Shown here: piece by piece, positions 1 through 8,350 of the stretch
Layout: the number at the start of each line of letters is the position of its first letter
Numbering within the stretch: the stretch's first letter is position 1
NCBI RefSeq assembly: GCF_039536245.1
Contig: NZ_BAAAYN010000036.1
Coordinates: 1 to 64,000 of the forward strand
DNA: 64,000 bases
Reading direction: 5' to 3'
Source: Cryptosporangium minutisporangium
Lineage (GTDB): Bacteria; Actinomycetota; Actinomycetes; Mycobacteriales; Cryptosporangiaceae
Position numbers and translations under genes: made by a program
The notes under the pieces: model-generated
What the model was told of the DNA's origin: nothing
Database searches by the model: none
The model's input: only the letters and a program-made list of their open reading frames with translations

Positions 1-110
1 GGGCGCGGGCGCGGGCGCGGGCGGCGGGCGGCGGTGCGGCGGGCACGGACGCGGGCGGCAGCGGCGGGGCGGCGGCGCAGCGCGCGGGGCGGCGAGGCGG
101 GAGCGACACG
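1..110. repeat. G+C-only low-complexity tract at window edge
   Basis: The first 30 bases are runs of a GGCGCG-type hexamer, followed by about 80 bases that are almost entirely G and C. No convincing reading frame is visible. It could be an intergenic slippage-prone tract or the end of something lying to the left of the window. Confidence 0.5.
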
Positions 111-159
111 CCGGGGGCGCGAATCGTCCACCGTGGTATTCGCCTGTCACAGTAAGACC

Positions 160-1620
160 GTGTCCCCCGGCCGTTCCCCCTCAGCCGACCGGGCCTCCTC
201 GGCCGGCCGGGCCGTCCCGGGCGGTGGAGTCTCGCCTGCCCGGGTAGCCCTGCCCGCGGCGGCGGTCACCACGGCCGGATGGGCTGCGCTGGTCGTCGTG
301 GGGCCGATGGCCGGTATCGCGCTGATGGTGTGGGTGGCCGAGAACCGTTCCGGTGCGCCCGCTGGCGACGCGCTGCGGCTCGCCACCGACGGCTGGCTGC
401 TCGCCCACGGCGTCCAGCTGCAGACCGCGACCGGGCCGGTCGGGTTGGTGCCGCTGGTGCTCAGTGCGCTGGTGGTGCGTCAGCTCTACCGTGCCGGCCG
501 GAACAGCGCGCTCGCCACCGGAGCGGAGTCCGGGCTGGGCGTGGCGCGCGTGGCGATCGCGGTGGGGATCGCGTACGGCTTCCTGGGCACGGTCGCGGCG
601 CTGGTGGGCTCCACCGCCGCGGTGCGGGCCGACCCCGCGTCCGCCGGGATGACGACTGGGCTCGTCGCGATGTTCTGTGCGGGCTGGGGCGCCGCCCGGA
701 CGGCCGGTCTCGGAGCGGTGGTGGCGTTCCGGCTTCCGTACGTCGTCCGCCGCGGTCTCACGGCCGGCGCAGTGGCCGCCGCGGCCGTGCTCACCGCCGG
801 AGTGCTCGCCGCCGGCGCCCAGATCGTCGTGACGCAGGAAGAGTTCCGCAGCGTCTTCGGATCGCTCCAGGGCGGCGTCGTCGGCGGAGTGGCGATCGTG
901 GCGCTCTGCATCCTCTACGCGCCGACCGCCGCGGTCTGGGCCACCGCGTACCTGATCGGGCCGGGCTTCGCCGTCGGGACCGGCACGGCGGTGGACGCCA
1001 GCACCGTGCAGCTGGCACCGCTGCCGTCCTTCCCGCTGCTCGCCGCCGTGCCGACCGGTCCGGCGTCGGCGATGGTGAGCCTGGTGCTGGCCGCTCCCCT
1101 CATCGCCGGCCTGCTGGCCGGTGTGGTGACCGCGCGGCCGGACGGCGCCGCGGACGATTCCGATCCGCCGGAGCTGCCGCGGTGGCGGATCGCGCTCGGT
1201 GGTGCGCTGATCGCCGGGCCGGTGGCCGGAGTGCTGGTGGGTTTCGCGGCGGCGGCGTCGAGCGGGCCCCTCGGACGCGGGCGGCTGGCCGAGCTGGGTC
1301 CGTCGCCGTGGCACGTCGGGATCGTGCTCGCGGTCGAGGTGGCCGTGGCGGCGTTGGTCGGGGCCACGGTGGCGCGAACGGCGGCGTCCTGGGCGGCGTG
1401 GTCGGCCGGCCGCCGCTGGTCGCCGGCGGGCGACGCGTCGCCGTCCTGGACCGACCGCCTCCCGCCGGTCCTGCGCCGTCTCGGCCACTCGCTGTTCGCC
1501 GGCCCGGCCGCGGAACCGCGGCCCGCCGAGCGAGTGGCCGCGCCTCGCCCGGCCGCCGACCCGCCCGACGACGTCGCGGCGACGACCCAGCCGCCCCGCC
1601 GACGTGCCGGCGAGCGCTGA
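160..1620 (+). CDS. DUF6350 family multi-pass membrane protein
   Basis: About 486 residues if begun at the GTG at 160. The protein is a chain of long hydrophobic segments (roughly ten or more membrane spans) followed by a Pro/Arg-rich cytoplasmic tail of about 50 residues. I recognise it as the actinobacterial DUF6350 family, usually found just upstream of purN as here; some members are auto-named cell-division protein PerM. The molecular function is unknown. I chose GTG 160 because an earlier ATG at 34 would translate the low-complexity G+C tract into an Arg/Gly-rich leader with no family look; no good Shine-Dalgarno sequence precedes 160, so the start is uncertain. Confidence 0.75.
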   Translation: MSPGRSPSADRASSAGRAVPGGGVSPARVALPAAAVTTAGWAALVVVGPMAGIALMVWVAENRSGAPAGDALRLATDGWLLAHGVQLQTATGPVGLVPLVLSALVVRQLYRAGRNSALATGAESGLGVARVAIAVGIAYGFLGTVAALVGSTAAVRADPASAGMTTGLVAMFCAGWGAARTAGLGAVVAFRLPYVVRRGLTAGAVAAAAVLTAGVLAAGAQIVVTQEEFRSVFGSLQGGVVGGVAIVALCILYAPTAAVWATAYLIGPGFAVGTGTAVDASTVQLAPLPSFPLLAAVPTGPASAMVSLVLAAPLIAGLLAGVVTARPDGAADDSDPPELPRWRIALGGALIAGPVAGVLVGFAAAASSGPLGRGRLAELGPSPWHVGIVLAVEVAVAALVGATVARTAASWAAWSAGRRWSPAGDASPSWTDRLPPVLRRLGHSLFAGPAAEPRPAERVAAPRPAADPPDDVAATTQPPRRRAGER

Positions 1621-1644
1621 TCCGCACGCGCTTCCGCTGAATCA

Positions 1645-1687
1645 CGCCGAATCCGCCTTCACGAGCGTCGTGGAGGCGGCTTCGGCG
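1645..1687 (+). terminator. Hairpin terminator after DUF6350 gene
   Basis: Two 20-base arms (1645-1664 and 1668-1687) pair at 18 positions, and the other two can be G-U; the loop is only 3 bases. It lies 25 bases after the stop codon. There is no U-run, which is common for actinobacterial terminators. Confidence 0.65.
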
Positions 1688-1807
1688 TAAATCCGTGCGT
1701 CGCGGGTAGGCGGCGACGACTGGGCGGGGTGCGGGGCGCGGGCGCGGGACGGGTTAGGCTCACCGACGTCGTCGGAGCAGGCCGGGAGGCCGGAGGTAGG
1801 GAGCGTC

Positions 1808-2413
1808 GTGACCGCCCGAGTCGTGGTCCTCGTGTCGGGGTCAGGCACCACGCTGCAGGCGTTGTTGGACGCCGCCACCGATCCCGCGTACGGCGCGAGC
1901 GTCGTGGCCGTCGGCGCTGACCGGCACGGCATCGAAGGACTCACCCGCGCGGAGAAGGTCGGTGTGCCGACCTTCGTCCATCAGGTCGACGACTACCCAG
2001 CCCGCGCCGACTGGGACGCCGCGCTCACCGAAGCCGTCGCGGCCCACGATCCGCACCTCGTGGTCTCGGCCGGGTTCATGAAGCTCGTCGGCCCCGCCTT
2101 CCTCGAGCGCTTCGGCGGCTGCATGGTCAACAGTCACCCGGCGCTGCTGCCGTCCTTCCCAGGCATGCACGGCCCGCGGGACGCCCTGGAGTACGGCGTC
2201 AAGGTCACCGGCTGCACGTTGTTCTTCGTCGATGCCGGCGTGGATACCGGGCCGATCATCGACCAGCGAGTCGTTCCCGTACTGCCCACGGACGACGTCG
2301 CGCAGCTGCACGAACGCATCAAGGTCGCGGAGCGCGAAATGCTCGTCGACTCGATCGGCCGGCTGGCCCGGGAGGGCTGGACCGTCACTGGAAGGAAGGT
2401 CTCGATCCCATGA
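1808..2413 (+). CDS. purN: Phosphoribosylglycinamide formyltransferase PurN
   Basis: Transfers a formyl group from 10-formyl-tetrahydrofolate to GAR, the third step of de novo purine synthesis. The 201-residue length is typical. Visible motifs are the phosphate loop GSGTTLQ near residue 10, the catalytic Asn108 and His110 in [12 protein letters not shown], and the Asp-containing segment [10 protein letters not shown] near 145. The GTG start at 1808 has a GGAGG 11 bases upstream. It overlaps purH by four bases (ATGA), so the two steps using the same folate cofactor are translationally coupled; folD, which makes that cofactor, lies 4 kb downstream. Confidence 0.97.
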   Translation: MTARVVVLVSGSGTTLQALLDAATDPAYGASVVAVGADRHGIEGLTRAEKVGVPTFVHQVDDYPARADWDAALTEAVAAHDPHLVVSAGFMKLVGPAFLERFGGCMVNSHPALLPSFPGMHGPRDALEYGVKVTGCTLFFVDAGVDTGPIIDQRVVPVLPTDDVAQLHERIKVAEREMLVDSIGRLAREGWTVTGRKVSIP

Positions 2414-3990
2414 CGCAGGCGTCCGCAGAGCAGTACGACCGGAGGCCGATCCGTCGCGCGTTGATCAGCGTGTACGACAAGACGGGGATCGAGGAGCTGG
2501 CCGTCGGGCTCGCCGAAGCCGGCGTCGAGATCGTCTCCACCGGCTCCACCGCGGGGCGCATCGCGGCCGCGGGCGTCAGCGTCACCCAGGTCGCCGAGGT
2601 CACGGGGTTCCCCGAGACGCTCGACGGCCGGGTGAAGACCCTGCACCCGCACATCCACGCGGGCCTCCTCGCCGACCTGCGCAACCCGGCGCACGTCCAG
2701 CAGCTGGACGAGCTGAACATCGCGCCGTTCGACCTGGTGATCTCGAACCTCTACCCGTTCCGCGAGACCGTCGCCTCGGGCGCCGGCCACGACGAGGTCG
2801 TCGAGCAGATCGACATCGGCGGGCCGTCGATGGTGCGGGCGGCCGCGAAGAACCACGCGAACGTCGCGATCGTCGTCGAGCCGGCGGCGTACCCGCTGGT
2901 GCTGGAGGCGGCGAAGAGCGGCGGGTTCGACCTGGCGACCCGTCGGCAGCTGGCCGCGCGGGCGTTCGCCCACACCGCCGCCTACGACGTCGCGGTGGCC
3001 GGCTGGACCGCGCGCGAGCTGGTCGAGGAAACCGGCGACTACCGCTGGCCGGCGTTCGCGGGCATCGCGCTGGAGCGCGCCGAGGTGCTCCGGTACGGCG
3101 AGAACCCGCACCAGGCCGCCGCGCTCTACGTCGACCACGACGCGGTGCCGGGCATCGCGCAGGCGGAGCAGCTGCACGGCAAGCCGATGTCGTACAACAA
3201 CTACGTGGACGCCGACGCGGCGTACCGGGCGGCGTACGACTTCACCGAGCCGACGGTGGCGATCATCAAGCACGCCAACCCGTGCGGGATCGCGTCCGCG
3301 GAGGAGGTCGCCGAGGCGCACCGCAAGGCCCACGCCTGTGACCCGGTGAGCGCGTTCGGCGGCGTCATCGCAGTGAACCGTCCGGTCAGCGTGGAGATGG
3401 CCCAGCAGGTCGCGGAGATCTTCACCGAGGTCGTGGTGGCGCCTTCCTATGCGGACGGTGCGGTCGAGATTCTCTCGAAGAAGCCCTCGATCCGGCTACT
3501 GACCGCCCCCGAGCGGGCGCGTGGTGGCGTCGAGTTCCGGCAGGTCTCCGGCGGCGGGCTGGTGCAGACCGTCGACGCGGTGGACGCCCCGGGCGACGAG
3601 CTGGCCGGCTGGAAGCTCGTCAGCGGCGAGCCCGCCGACGCGGCGACCCTCGCCGATCTGCAGTTCGCCTGGCGGGCGGTGCGGGCGGTGAAGAGCAACG
3701 CGATCCTGCTCGCGGCCGACCGCGCCACGGTGGGCGTCGGCATGGGCCAGGTGAACCGGGTCGACTCGGCGCGGCTCGCGGTGTCGCGCGCCGGTGACCG
3801 GGCCGCCGGGTCGGTGGCTGCGTCGGACGCGTTCTTCCCGTTCCCTGACGGACTCGAGGTGCTCGCCGAGGCCGGGATCAAGGCCATCGTCGAGCCGGGT
3901 GGCAGCGTCCGCGACGACGAGGTGATCGCCGCAGCCCAGAAGGCGGGCGTGGCCTTGTACTTCACCCAGACCCGCCACTTTTACCACTGA
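2410..3990 (+). CDS. purH: Bifunctional AICAR transformylase/IMP cyclohydrolase
   Basis: Catalyses the last two steps of IMP synthesis. The N-terminal MGS-like cyclohydrolase domain (about 1-150, with STGSTAG and [10 protein letters not shown]) is followed by the AICAR formyltransferase domain, which shows YGENPHQAA near 235 and the catalytic Lys287-His288 in IKHANPCG. At 526 residues it is full length. The start overlaps the purN stop (ATGA), and GGAAGG sits just upstream inside purN. A long hairpin follows 60 bases after the stop. Confidence 0.97.
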   Translation: MTQASAEQYDRRPIRRALISVYDKTGIEELAVGLAEAGVEIVSTGSTAGRIAAAGVSVTQVAEVTGFPETLDGRVKTLHPHIHAGLLADLRNPAHVQQLDELNIAPFDLVISNLYPFRETVASGAGHDEVVEQIDIGGPSMVRAAAKNHANVAIVVEPAAYPLVLEAAKSGGFDLATRRQLAARAFAHTAAYDVAVAGWTARELVEETGDYRWPAFAGIALERAEVLRYGENPHQAAALYVDHDAVPGIAQAEQLHGKPMSYNNYVDADAAYRAAYDFTEPTVAIIKHANPCGIASAEEVAEAHRKAHACDPVSAFGGVIAVNRPVSVEMAQQVAEIFTEVVVAPSYADGAVEILSKKPSIRLLTAPERARGGVEFRQVSGGGLVQTVDAVDAPGDELAGWKLVSGEPADAATLADLQFAWRAVRAVKSNAILLAADRATVGVGMGQVNRVDSARLAVSRAGDRAAGSVAASDAFFPFPDGLEVLAEAGIKAIVEPGGSVRDDEVIAAAQKAGVALYFTQTRHFYH

Positions 3991-4053
3991 GGGCGGCACG
4001 CCTAGAACGACACTGCCCTGGCCCAGCCGCGCGCGGGCGTCTGCAGGGGAGAT

Positions 4054-4112
4054 TTTCGGGAAGACCACCTCATCCGGCGCCGGGAGAGGTGGTCTTCCCG
4101 AAAGACCACCTC
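4054..4112 (+). terminator. Two-state hairpin region between purH and moxR
   Basis: Bases 4054-4071 pair with 4086-4103 in an 18-base-pair stem (16 central pairs perfect). A third copy of the left-arm sequence, AAGACCACCTC, follows at 4102-4112 and is perfectly complementary to 4086-4096 with a 5-base loop. The right arm can therefore pair with either copy, giving mutually exclusive hairpins. It probably ends purH transcription, but the layout also resembles an attenuator ahead of the MoxR gene at 4231. Confidence 0.6.
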
Positions 4113-4230
4113 AGAAGCCACCTCGCGTGACGCGTTTCGGGAAAGCGTCCCCCGGACGGTATGGCGGGCGTCATAGCTTGGCTTTCGCGCACTGACACAA
4201 CGGACGTGCGGCGTCAGCAATAGTGGGCGG

Positions 4231-5100
4231 ATGGGGTTCTTCACATCGGTCGCCGATGTCACCGACCGGCTCGCGGCAGTGGGCTACCTCGCGTCCAAGG
4301 CCGTCGCGACGACGGTCTTCCTCGCCGACCGCTTGGAGAAGCCGCTCCTGGTCGAGGGTCCGGCGGGCGTCGGTAAGACCGAGCTCTCCAAGGCCGTCGC
4401 CGCTGCCGCCGGCGCACGCCTGGTCCGCTTGCAGTGCTACGAGGGCGTGGACGAGTCGCGCGCGCTCTACGAGTGGAACCACGCCAAGCAGCTGCTGCGC
4501 ATCACCGCGGGGCGGGACGAGAACTGGGAAGAGACCAAGGCGGACGTCTTCAGCGAGGAGTTCCTGCTCCCGCGCCCGCTGCTGACCGCGATCCAGGGGG
4601 ACGAGCCGACCGTCCTGCTCGTCGACGAGACCGACAAGGCCGACGTCGAGATCGAAGGCCTGCTGCTGGAGGTGCTCGGCGACTTCCAGATCACCGTGCC
4701 CGAGCTCGGCACGATCGTCGCGACCCGCTCGCCGTTCGTCGTCCTCACTTCGAACGCCACCCGTGAGCTGTCCGAGGCGCTGCGGCGCCGTTGCCTGTTT
4801 CTCCACATCGACTTCCCCGACGCCGAGCTGGAAGAGCGGATCGTCCGGCTCAAGGTGCCCGGTCTCGACGAGGCCCTGGCGACGAGCGTCGTCCGGGTGG
4901 TCACGGCGCTGCGCTCGATGGAGCTGCGCAAGGCACCCTCGGTCGCCGAGACCATCGACTGGGCCCGGACGCTGCTCGCGCTCGGCGCCGAAACGCTGGA
5001 CGAGCAGATCGTCGGTGACAGCCTCGGCGTCCTGCTCAAGCACCAGGCGGACGTCACCCACGCGACCAAGCGACTGCGCCTGGACACGGTGCTGCGATGA
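4231..5100 (+). CDS. MoxR-type AAA+ ATPase
   Basis: A 289-residue AAA+ ATPase of the MoxR/CoxD kind. The Walker A motif is GPAGVGKT at residues 43-50, Walker B is LLVDETDKAD near 130, and a sensor-1 Asn lies in VVLTSNATREL. These ATPases act as chaperones that assemble metal centres or complexes together with a von Willebrand factor A partner, which is exactly the gene 10 bases downstream. The substrate complex is not identifiable here; no CO dehydrogenase or methanol dehydrogenase genes are in the window. The ATG at 4231 is preferred over an out-of-frame GTG just upstream. Confidence 0.9.
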   Translation: MGFFTSVADVTDRLAAVGYLASKAVATTVFLADRLEKPLLVEGPAGVGKTELSKAVAAAAGARLVRLQCYEGVDESRALYEWNHAKQLLRITAGRDENWEETKADVFSEEFLLPRPLLTAIQGDEPTVLLVDETDKADVEIEGLLLEVLGDFQITVPELGTIVATRSPFVVLTSNATRELSEALRRRCLFLHIDFPDAELEERIVRLKVPGLDEALATSVVRVVTALRSMELRKAPSVAETIDWARTLLALGAETLDEQIVGDSLGVLLKHQADVTHATKRLRLDTVLR

Positions 5101-5110
5101 AGGAGTTGCG

Positions 5111-6469
5111 GTGACCGTCCCGGGCCGGCTGGTCGAGTTCGTGCAAGCGTTGCGCGAGCACGGCCTGCAGATCGGGCCGGGCGAGACGATCGACGCGGCC
5201 GGTGCGGTCTCGGTGCTCGGCTTCTCCGACCGTGAGCAGCTCCGGCACGGCCTGGCCGCCACGTTGCTGCGGCGTTCCGGCCACGAAGCGGTGTTCGACG
5301 CGATCTTCGACCTCTACTTCCCGCTGGCCACCGGCGCGCCGGAGGTCACTCGCTCGGAGACACCGGACGTCGAGGAGCTCCGCGCCCAGCTCGCGGACGC
5401 GCTGGCCGGTGGTGACGATGCGTTGCTCGCCCAGTTGGCGGCCGCCGCGGTCGCGCTGCTGGGTGCGTACGGCCAGGTGGGGGAGGGCAGCTCACCGGGC
5501 TCCGGCGGGTGGTCCGCGCACCAGGCGTTGGAGCGGCTCCGGCCCCAGACGCTGATCGCCGCGGTGGCCGAACGGATGGCGTCCGGAGAGTTCACCGACC
5601 GGCTCGCCCGGGACGAGGCCCGCAGCCGGGTCGCCGAGTTCGAGGATCGGGTCGCCGCCGAGGCCCGGCGCCGGGTCGCCGAGCTGCGCGGCCGCGACCG
5701 GATCGCCCGCTACTCGATCCCCAAGGCCGCCGACCAGCGCGACTTCATCACCGCCAACCGCGACCAGCTCGCCGCGCTGCGCCGGACGGTGAAGCCGCTG
5801 TCGCGACGCCTGGCCACCCGGCTCGCCGCCCGCCGACGGCACGCCCGCCGGGGTGCGCTGGACCTGCGCCGGACGTTCCGCCGCTCGCTCTCCACCGGTG
5901 GCGTCGCGATGCGTCCGGCGTTCCGGAAGCCGCGGCCCGGCCGCCCCGAGATCGTGCTGCTGTGCGACGTCTCGGGATCGGTCGCGGGCTTCGCCCAATT
6001 CACGCTGATGCTCGTCGAGGCGCTGCACGACCAGTTCAGCCGGGTCCGTGCGTTCGCGTTCGTGGACGCCACCGCCGAGGTGACCGAACTTGTCGCCGAC
6101 AACGACGCCGATCCGGCGCGGCTGGTGGAGCGCATCCTGTCCGAGTCGGGCGTCGTCCGCTGGGACGGGCACAGCAACTACGGCCGGGCGCTGCGGGACT
6201 TCGTCACCGACTCGCTGGACGCGGTCGGCCCGCGGACGTCGGTCCTGGTCCTCGGCGACGCGCGGACGAACGGCGGCGATCCGAACCTTCCGGCGCTGCG
6301 GCAGATCGTCGACCGGGCCCGGCGGACGTACTGGCTGAACCCCGAGCCGCGCGCCTCCTGGGGTAGCGGCGACTCGGCGACCGAGGCGTACCGGACGCTC
6401 GTCGACATGTACGAGTGCCGCAACGCCGAGCAGCTCACCGGAGTTATCGCGCGACTTCTTCCGGTTTGA
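5111..6469 (+). CDS. VWA domain (CoxE-like) protein
   Basis: A 452-residue CoxE-family protein, partner of the preceding MoxR ATPase. The C-terminal von Willebrand factor A domain has an intact metal-ion-dependent adhesion site, DVSGS at residues 286-290, preceded by IVLLC. The N-terminal half is an Arg-rich helical region typical of CoxE/YehP-like proteins. The GTG start at 5111 has AAGGAG seven bases upstream, directly after the moxR stop. The stop codon TGA at 6467 is also the first three bases of a dispersed palindromic repeat. Confidence 0.9.
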   Translation: MTVPGRLVEFVQALREHGLQIGPGETIDAAGAVSVLGFSDREQLRHGLAATLLRRSGHEAVFDAIFDLYFPLATGAPEVTRSETPDVEELRAQLADALAGGDDALLAQLAAAAVALLGAYGQVGEGSSPGSGGWSAHQALERLRPQTLIAAVAERMASGEFTDRLARDEARSRVAEFEDRVAAEARRRVAELRGRDRIARYSIPKAADQRDFITANRDQLAALRRTVKPLSRRLATRLAARRRHARRGALDLRRTFRRSLSTGGVAMRPAFRKPRPGRPEIVLLCDVSGSVAGFAQFTLMLVEALHDQFSRVRAFAFVDATAEVTELVADNDADPARLVERILSESGVVRWDGHSNYGRALRDFVTDSLDAVGPRTSVLVLGDARTNGGDPNLPALRQIVDRARRTYWLNPEPRASWGSGDSATEAYRTLVDMYECRNAEQLTGVIARLLPV

Positions 6470-6580
6470 GCGGCCCGCTCAGGACGCCGCTGACAGGCGA
6501 GCGCGAGGCCTTGAGACCACCGCAAGGTCGAGGCGGCCTCGTGCTCGACTGCCAGCGACGCCCTGAACGGGCTCCAGGTC
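6467..6580 (+). repeat. Dispersed palindromic repeat family A, copy 1
   Basis: Arms 6474-6510 and 6535-6571 are 37 bases each and complementary at 31 positions, with a 24-base loop containing TTGAGAC. The element starts at the stop codon of the VWA gene (TGAGCGGCCCGC) and ends with GGGCTCCAGGTC. Other copies lie at 13077, 21310, 40711, 49071 and (fragment) 58727. This is the only copy between genes in the same orientation. Confidence 0.85.
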
Positions 6581-6614
6581 GGAAGGAAAACTTCAGATCG
6601 GGTTAGATGGAGCT

Positions 6615-7466
6615 GTGACGGCGACTCTCCTCGACGGTAAGGCGACCGCGGCCCTGGTACGGGCCGAAATCCGCGACCGGGTGGCCGCGCTGCGCAAGCG
6701 AGGCGTGGCACCGGGCCTGGGCACGGTACTGGTGGGCGACGACCCGGGCTCCCGGGCGTACGTCGCGGGCAAGCACCGGGACTGCGCCGAGGTCGGCATC
6801 GAGAGCATTCGGGTCGACCTTCCCGCCGACGCCACCCAGCAGGACGTCGAAGGCGCGGTCGCGCGGCTCAACGCCGACCCGGCGTGCACCGGGTACATCG
6901 TCCAGCTGCCGCTTCCCAAGGGCCTCGACGCCAACCGCGTGCTCGAGCTGATGGATCCTGACAAGGACGCGGACGGCCTGCACCCGACGAACCTGGGTCG
7001 GCTGGTTCTGGGCGTGCCGGCGCCGCTGCCGTGCACCCCGCGCGGGATCGTGGAGCTGCTGCGTCGCTACGGCGTGAAGCTGGACGGCGCCGAGGTCGTG
7101 GTCGTCGGTCGTGGCCTGACCGTGGGGCGCCCCCTGGGGCTGCTGCTGACCCGTCGCACCGAGAACTCGACCGTGACGTTGTGCCACACCGGCACCCGCA
7201 ACCTGGCCGAGCACACCCGCGCAGCGGACATCGTCGTGGTGGCCACCGGGCACGCTCACATGCTGACGCCCGACATGATCAAGCCGGGCGCCGCGGTGCT
7301 CGACGTCGGTATCACCCGTACCGAAGCGGGGCTGGCCGGTGACGTCGACCCGGCGGTGCGCGAGGTCGCGGGATTCCTCGCCCCGATGCCCGGCGGCGTC
7401 GGTCCGATGACGCGGGCCATGCTGCTGGCGAACGTTGTCGAGACCGCAGAGCGATTTGCGGAATGA
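6615..7466 (+). CDS. folD: Methylenetetrahydrofolate dehydrogenase/cyclohydrolase
   Basis: Bifunctional NADP-dependent enzyme interconverting 5,10-methylene-, methenyl- and 10-formyl-tetrahydrofolate; it supplies the formyl donor used by PurN and PurH. At 283 residues it is full length. Visible signatures are the catalytic Tyr/Lys segment in [22 protein letters not shown] followed by DKDADGLHP, and the dinucleotide-binding [11 protein letters not shown] near 165. The GTG at 6615 is the first usable start; the ATG at 6607 reads to a stop in three codons. It stands alone between repeat copy A1 and a hairpin. Confidence 0.96.
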   Translation: MTATLLDGKATAALVRAEIRDRVAALRKRGVAPGLGTVLVGDDPGSRAYVAGKHRDCAEVGIESIRVDLPADATQQDVEGAVARLNADPACTGYIVQLPLPKGLDANRVLELMDPDKDADGLHPTNLGRLVLGVPAPLPCTPRGIVELLRRYGVKLDGAEVVVVGRGLTVGRPLGLLLTRRTENSTVTLCHTGTRNLAEHTRAADIVVVATGHAHMLTPDMIKPGAAVLDVGITRTEAGLAGDVDPAVREVAGFLAPMPGGVGPMTRAMLLANVVETAERFAE

Positions 7467-7507
7467 CGCGCCAGCATTGCTCGTAGTTAGCTTCTGACTA
7501 CTCTTTG

Positions 7508-7542
7508 CACGGGCCTGTCCGGATCTTCTGGGCGGGCCCGTG
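7508..7542 (+). terminator. Hairpin after folD
   Basis: CACGGGCC at 7508-7515 pairs with GGCCCGTG at 7535-7542 across a 19-base loop, 40 bases after the folD stop. There is no U-run. Confidence 0.5.
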
Positions 7543-8350
7543 GTGTGTATTGGGTAATCTCCTGGAATCGCCACCCAGGCTTCACTCGCAATGAGTAACG
7601 GCCCGCGTACTCATTGCAGATAATGCTGAAGCTCCCGGGAAGATCGTGGCCCGCGTTACGTGTCCTCGCCTTTTTCTGCGTGTCATTTTTCTGACACTCT
7701 AAGCGGCGGTCGTTTCGTCGCAAGGTTGACAACGCTCACGCAGCCTATGGGGGAGACTCTTCCTGAGAAGTTTTACAGAATACCCATAGTCGGACATATG
7801 CGTCCTCGGACGAATCGGACTTAAGTTATTACTAGGGCTATCGTTGCGGCTTCAACTGAATTCCGCCAATCGACTAAACGGACTTCAAGTAACTTTCCAG
7901 GAATACATGTATGGGTTGGTCGGGGATTGACAAAGCGACATGAAGTTTTGACCGCACCTTCACATGAGAGTGCACATGTTGCCTATGATCGGTCCTTCGG
8001 GAGGCCGCTTTGCGGATCGTGAAGCGGCTACCGAGTCAAGTAGAGCAAGTTGGACATAAAGGTAGATGCGTGCAATGCAGGGAGATTTTCGGATGGGCGG
8101 CATGGAGGGGACCTGCCGAGTCACGGTGCGTGAATAACGCCGTGGTCGTACATCCGAGATCCACTGCCCGCCCGGGCCTGCCGACCGGTACCCACCGGTC
8201 GGCGCCGGGGCATGCCGAGCCGACGGAGCCGTCGGTGATCGGCGCACGACCGGTTGCCTCACCGCAGGTAGCCCACGTGTCGACCCGCCAAATTTCTGAT
8301 GTCCGTGTCAGTCAGGGGCGTTACGTCGTCCCTGTCGGAGGAGGGCTGCA
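7543..8350 (+). other. Structured, lower-G+C non-coding island before cslA
   Basis: About 800 bases with no convincing gene and visibly less G+C than the flanks (about half by eye over 7540-8050). It contains several clean inverted repeats: 7561-7579 (CCTGG arms), 7588-7617 (GCAATGAGTA, 10-base loop, TACTCATTGC) and 7680-7697 (GTGTCA/TGACAC around TTTTTC). Further on are the two hairpins at 8180 and 8220. A TTGACA lies at 7927 and a TATGAT at 7984, but they are not spaced as a pair. A 114-codon frame from TTG 8010 ends by overlapping the cslA start (ATGA); it has one CxxC but no other coding character. This is probably the promoter and long leader of cslA-glxA, possibly with a small RNA. Confidence 0.5.
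8180..8235 (+). promoter_or_regulatory. Two tight hairpins in the cslA leader
   Basis: GCCGACCGGT (8180-8189) and ACCGGTCGGC (8194-8203) form a perfect 10-base-pair stem with an ACCC loop. Then CCGACGG (8220-8226) and CCGTCGG (8229-8235) form a perfect 7-base-pair stem with a two-base gap. They lie 115-170 bases upstream of the cslA start and could be operator sites or leader RNA structure. Confidence 0.45.

Noticed and set aside
7921-7990. Classical -35/-10 promoter (TTGACA at 7927, TATGAT at 7984)
   Set aside because: The two boxes are about 51 bases apart, and no partner box occurs at proper distance from either.
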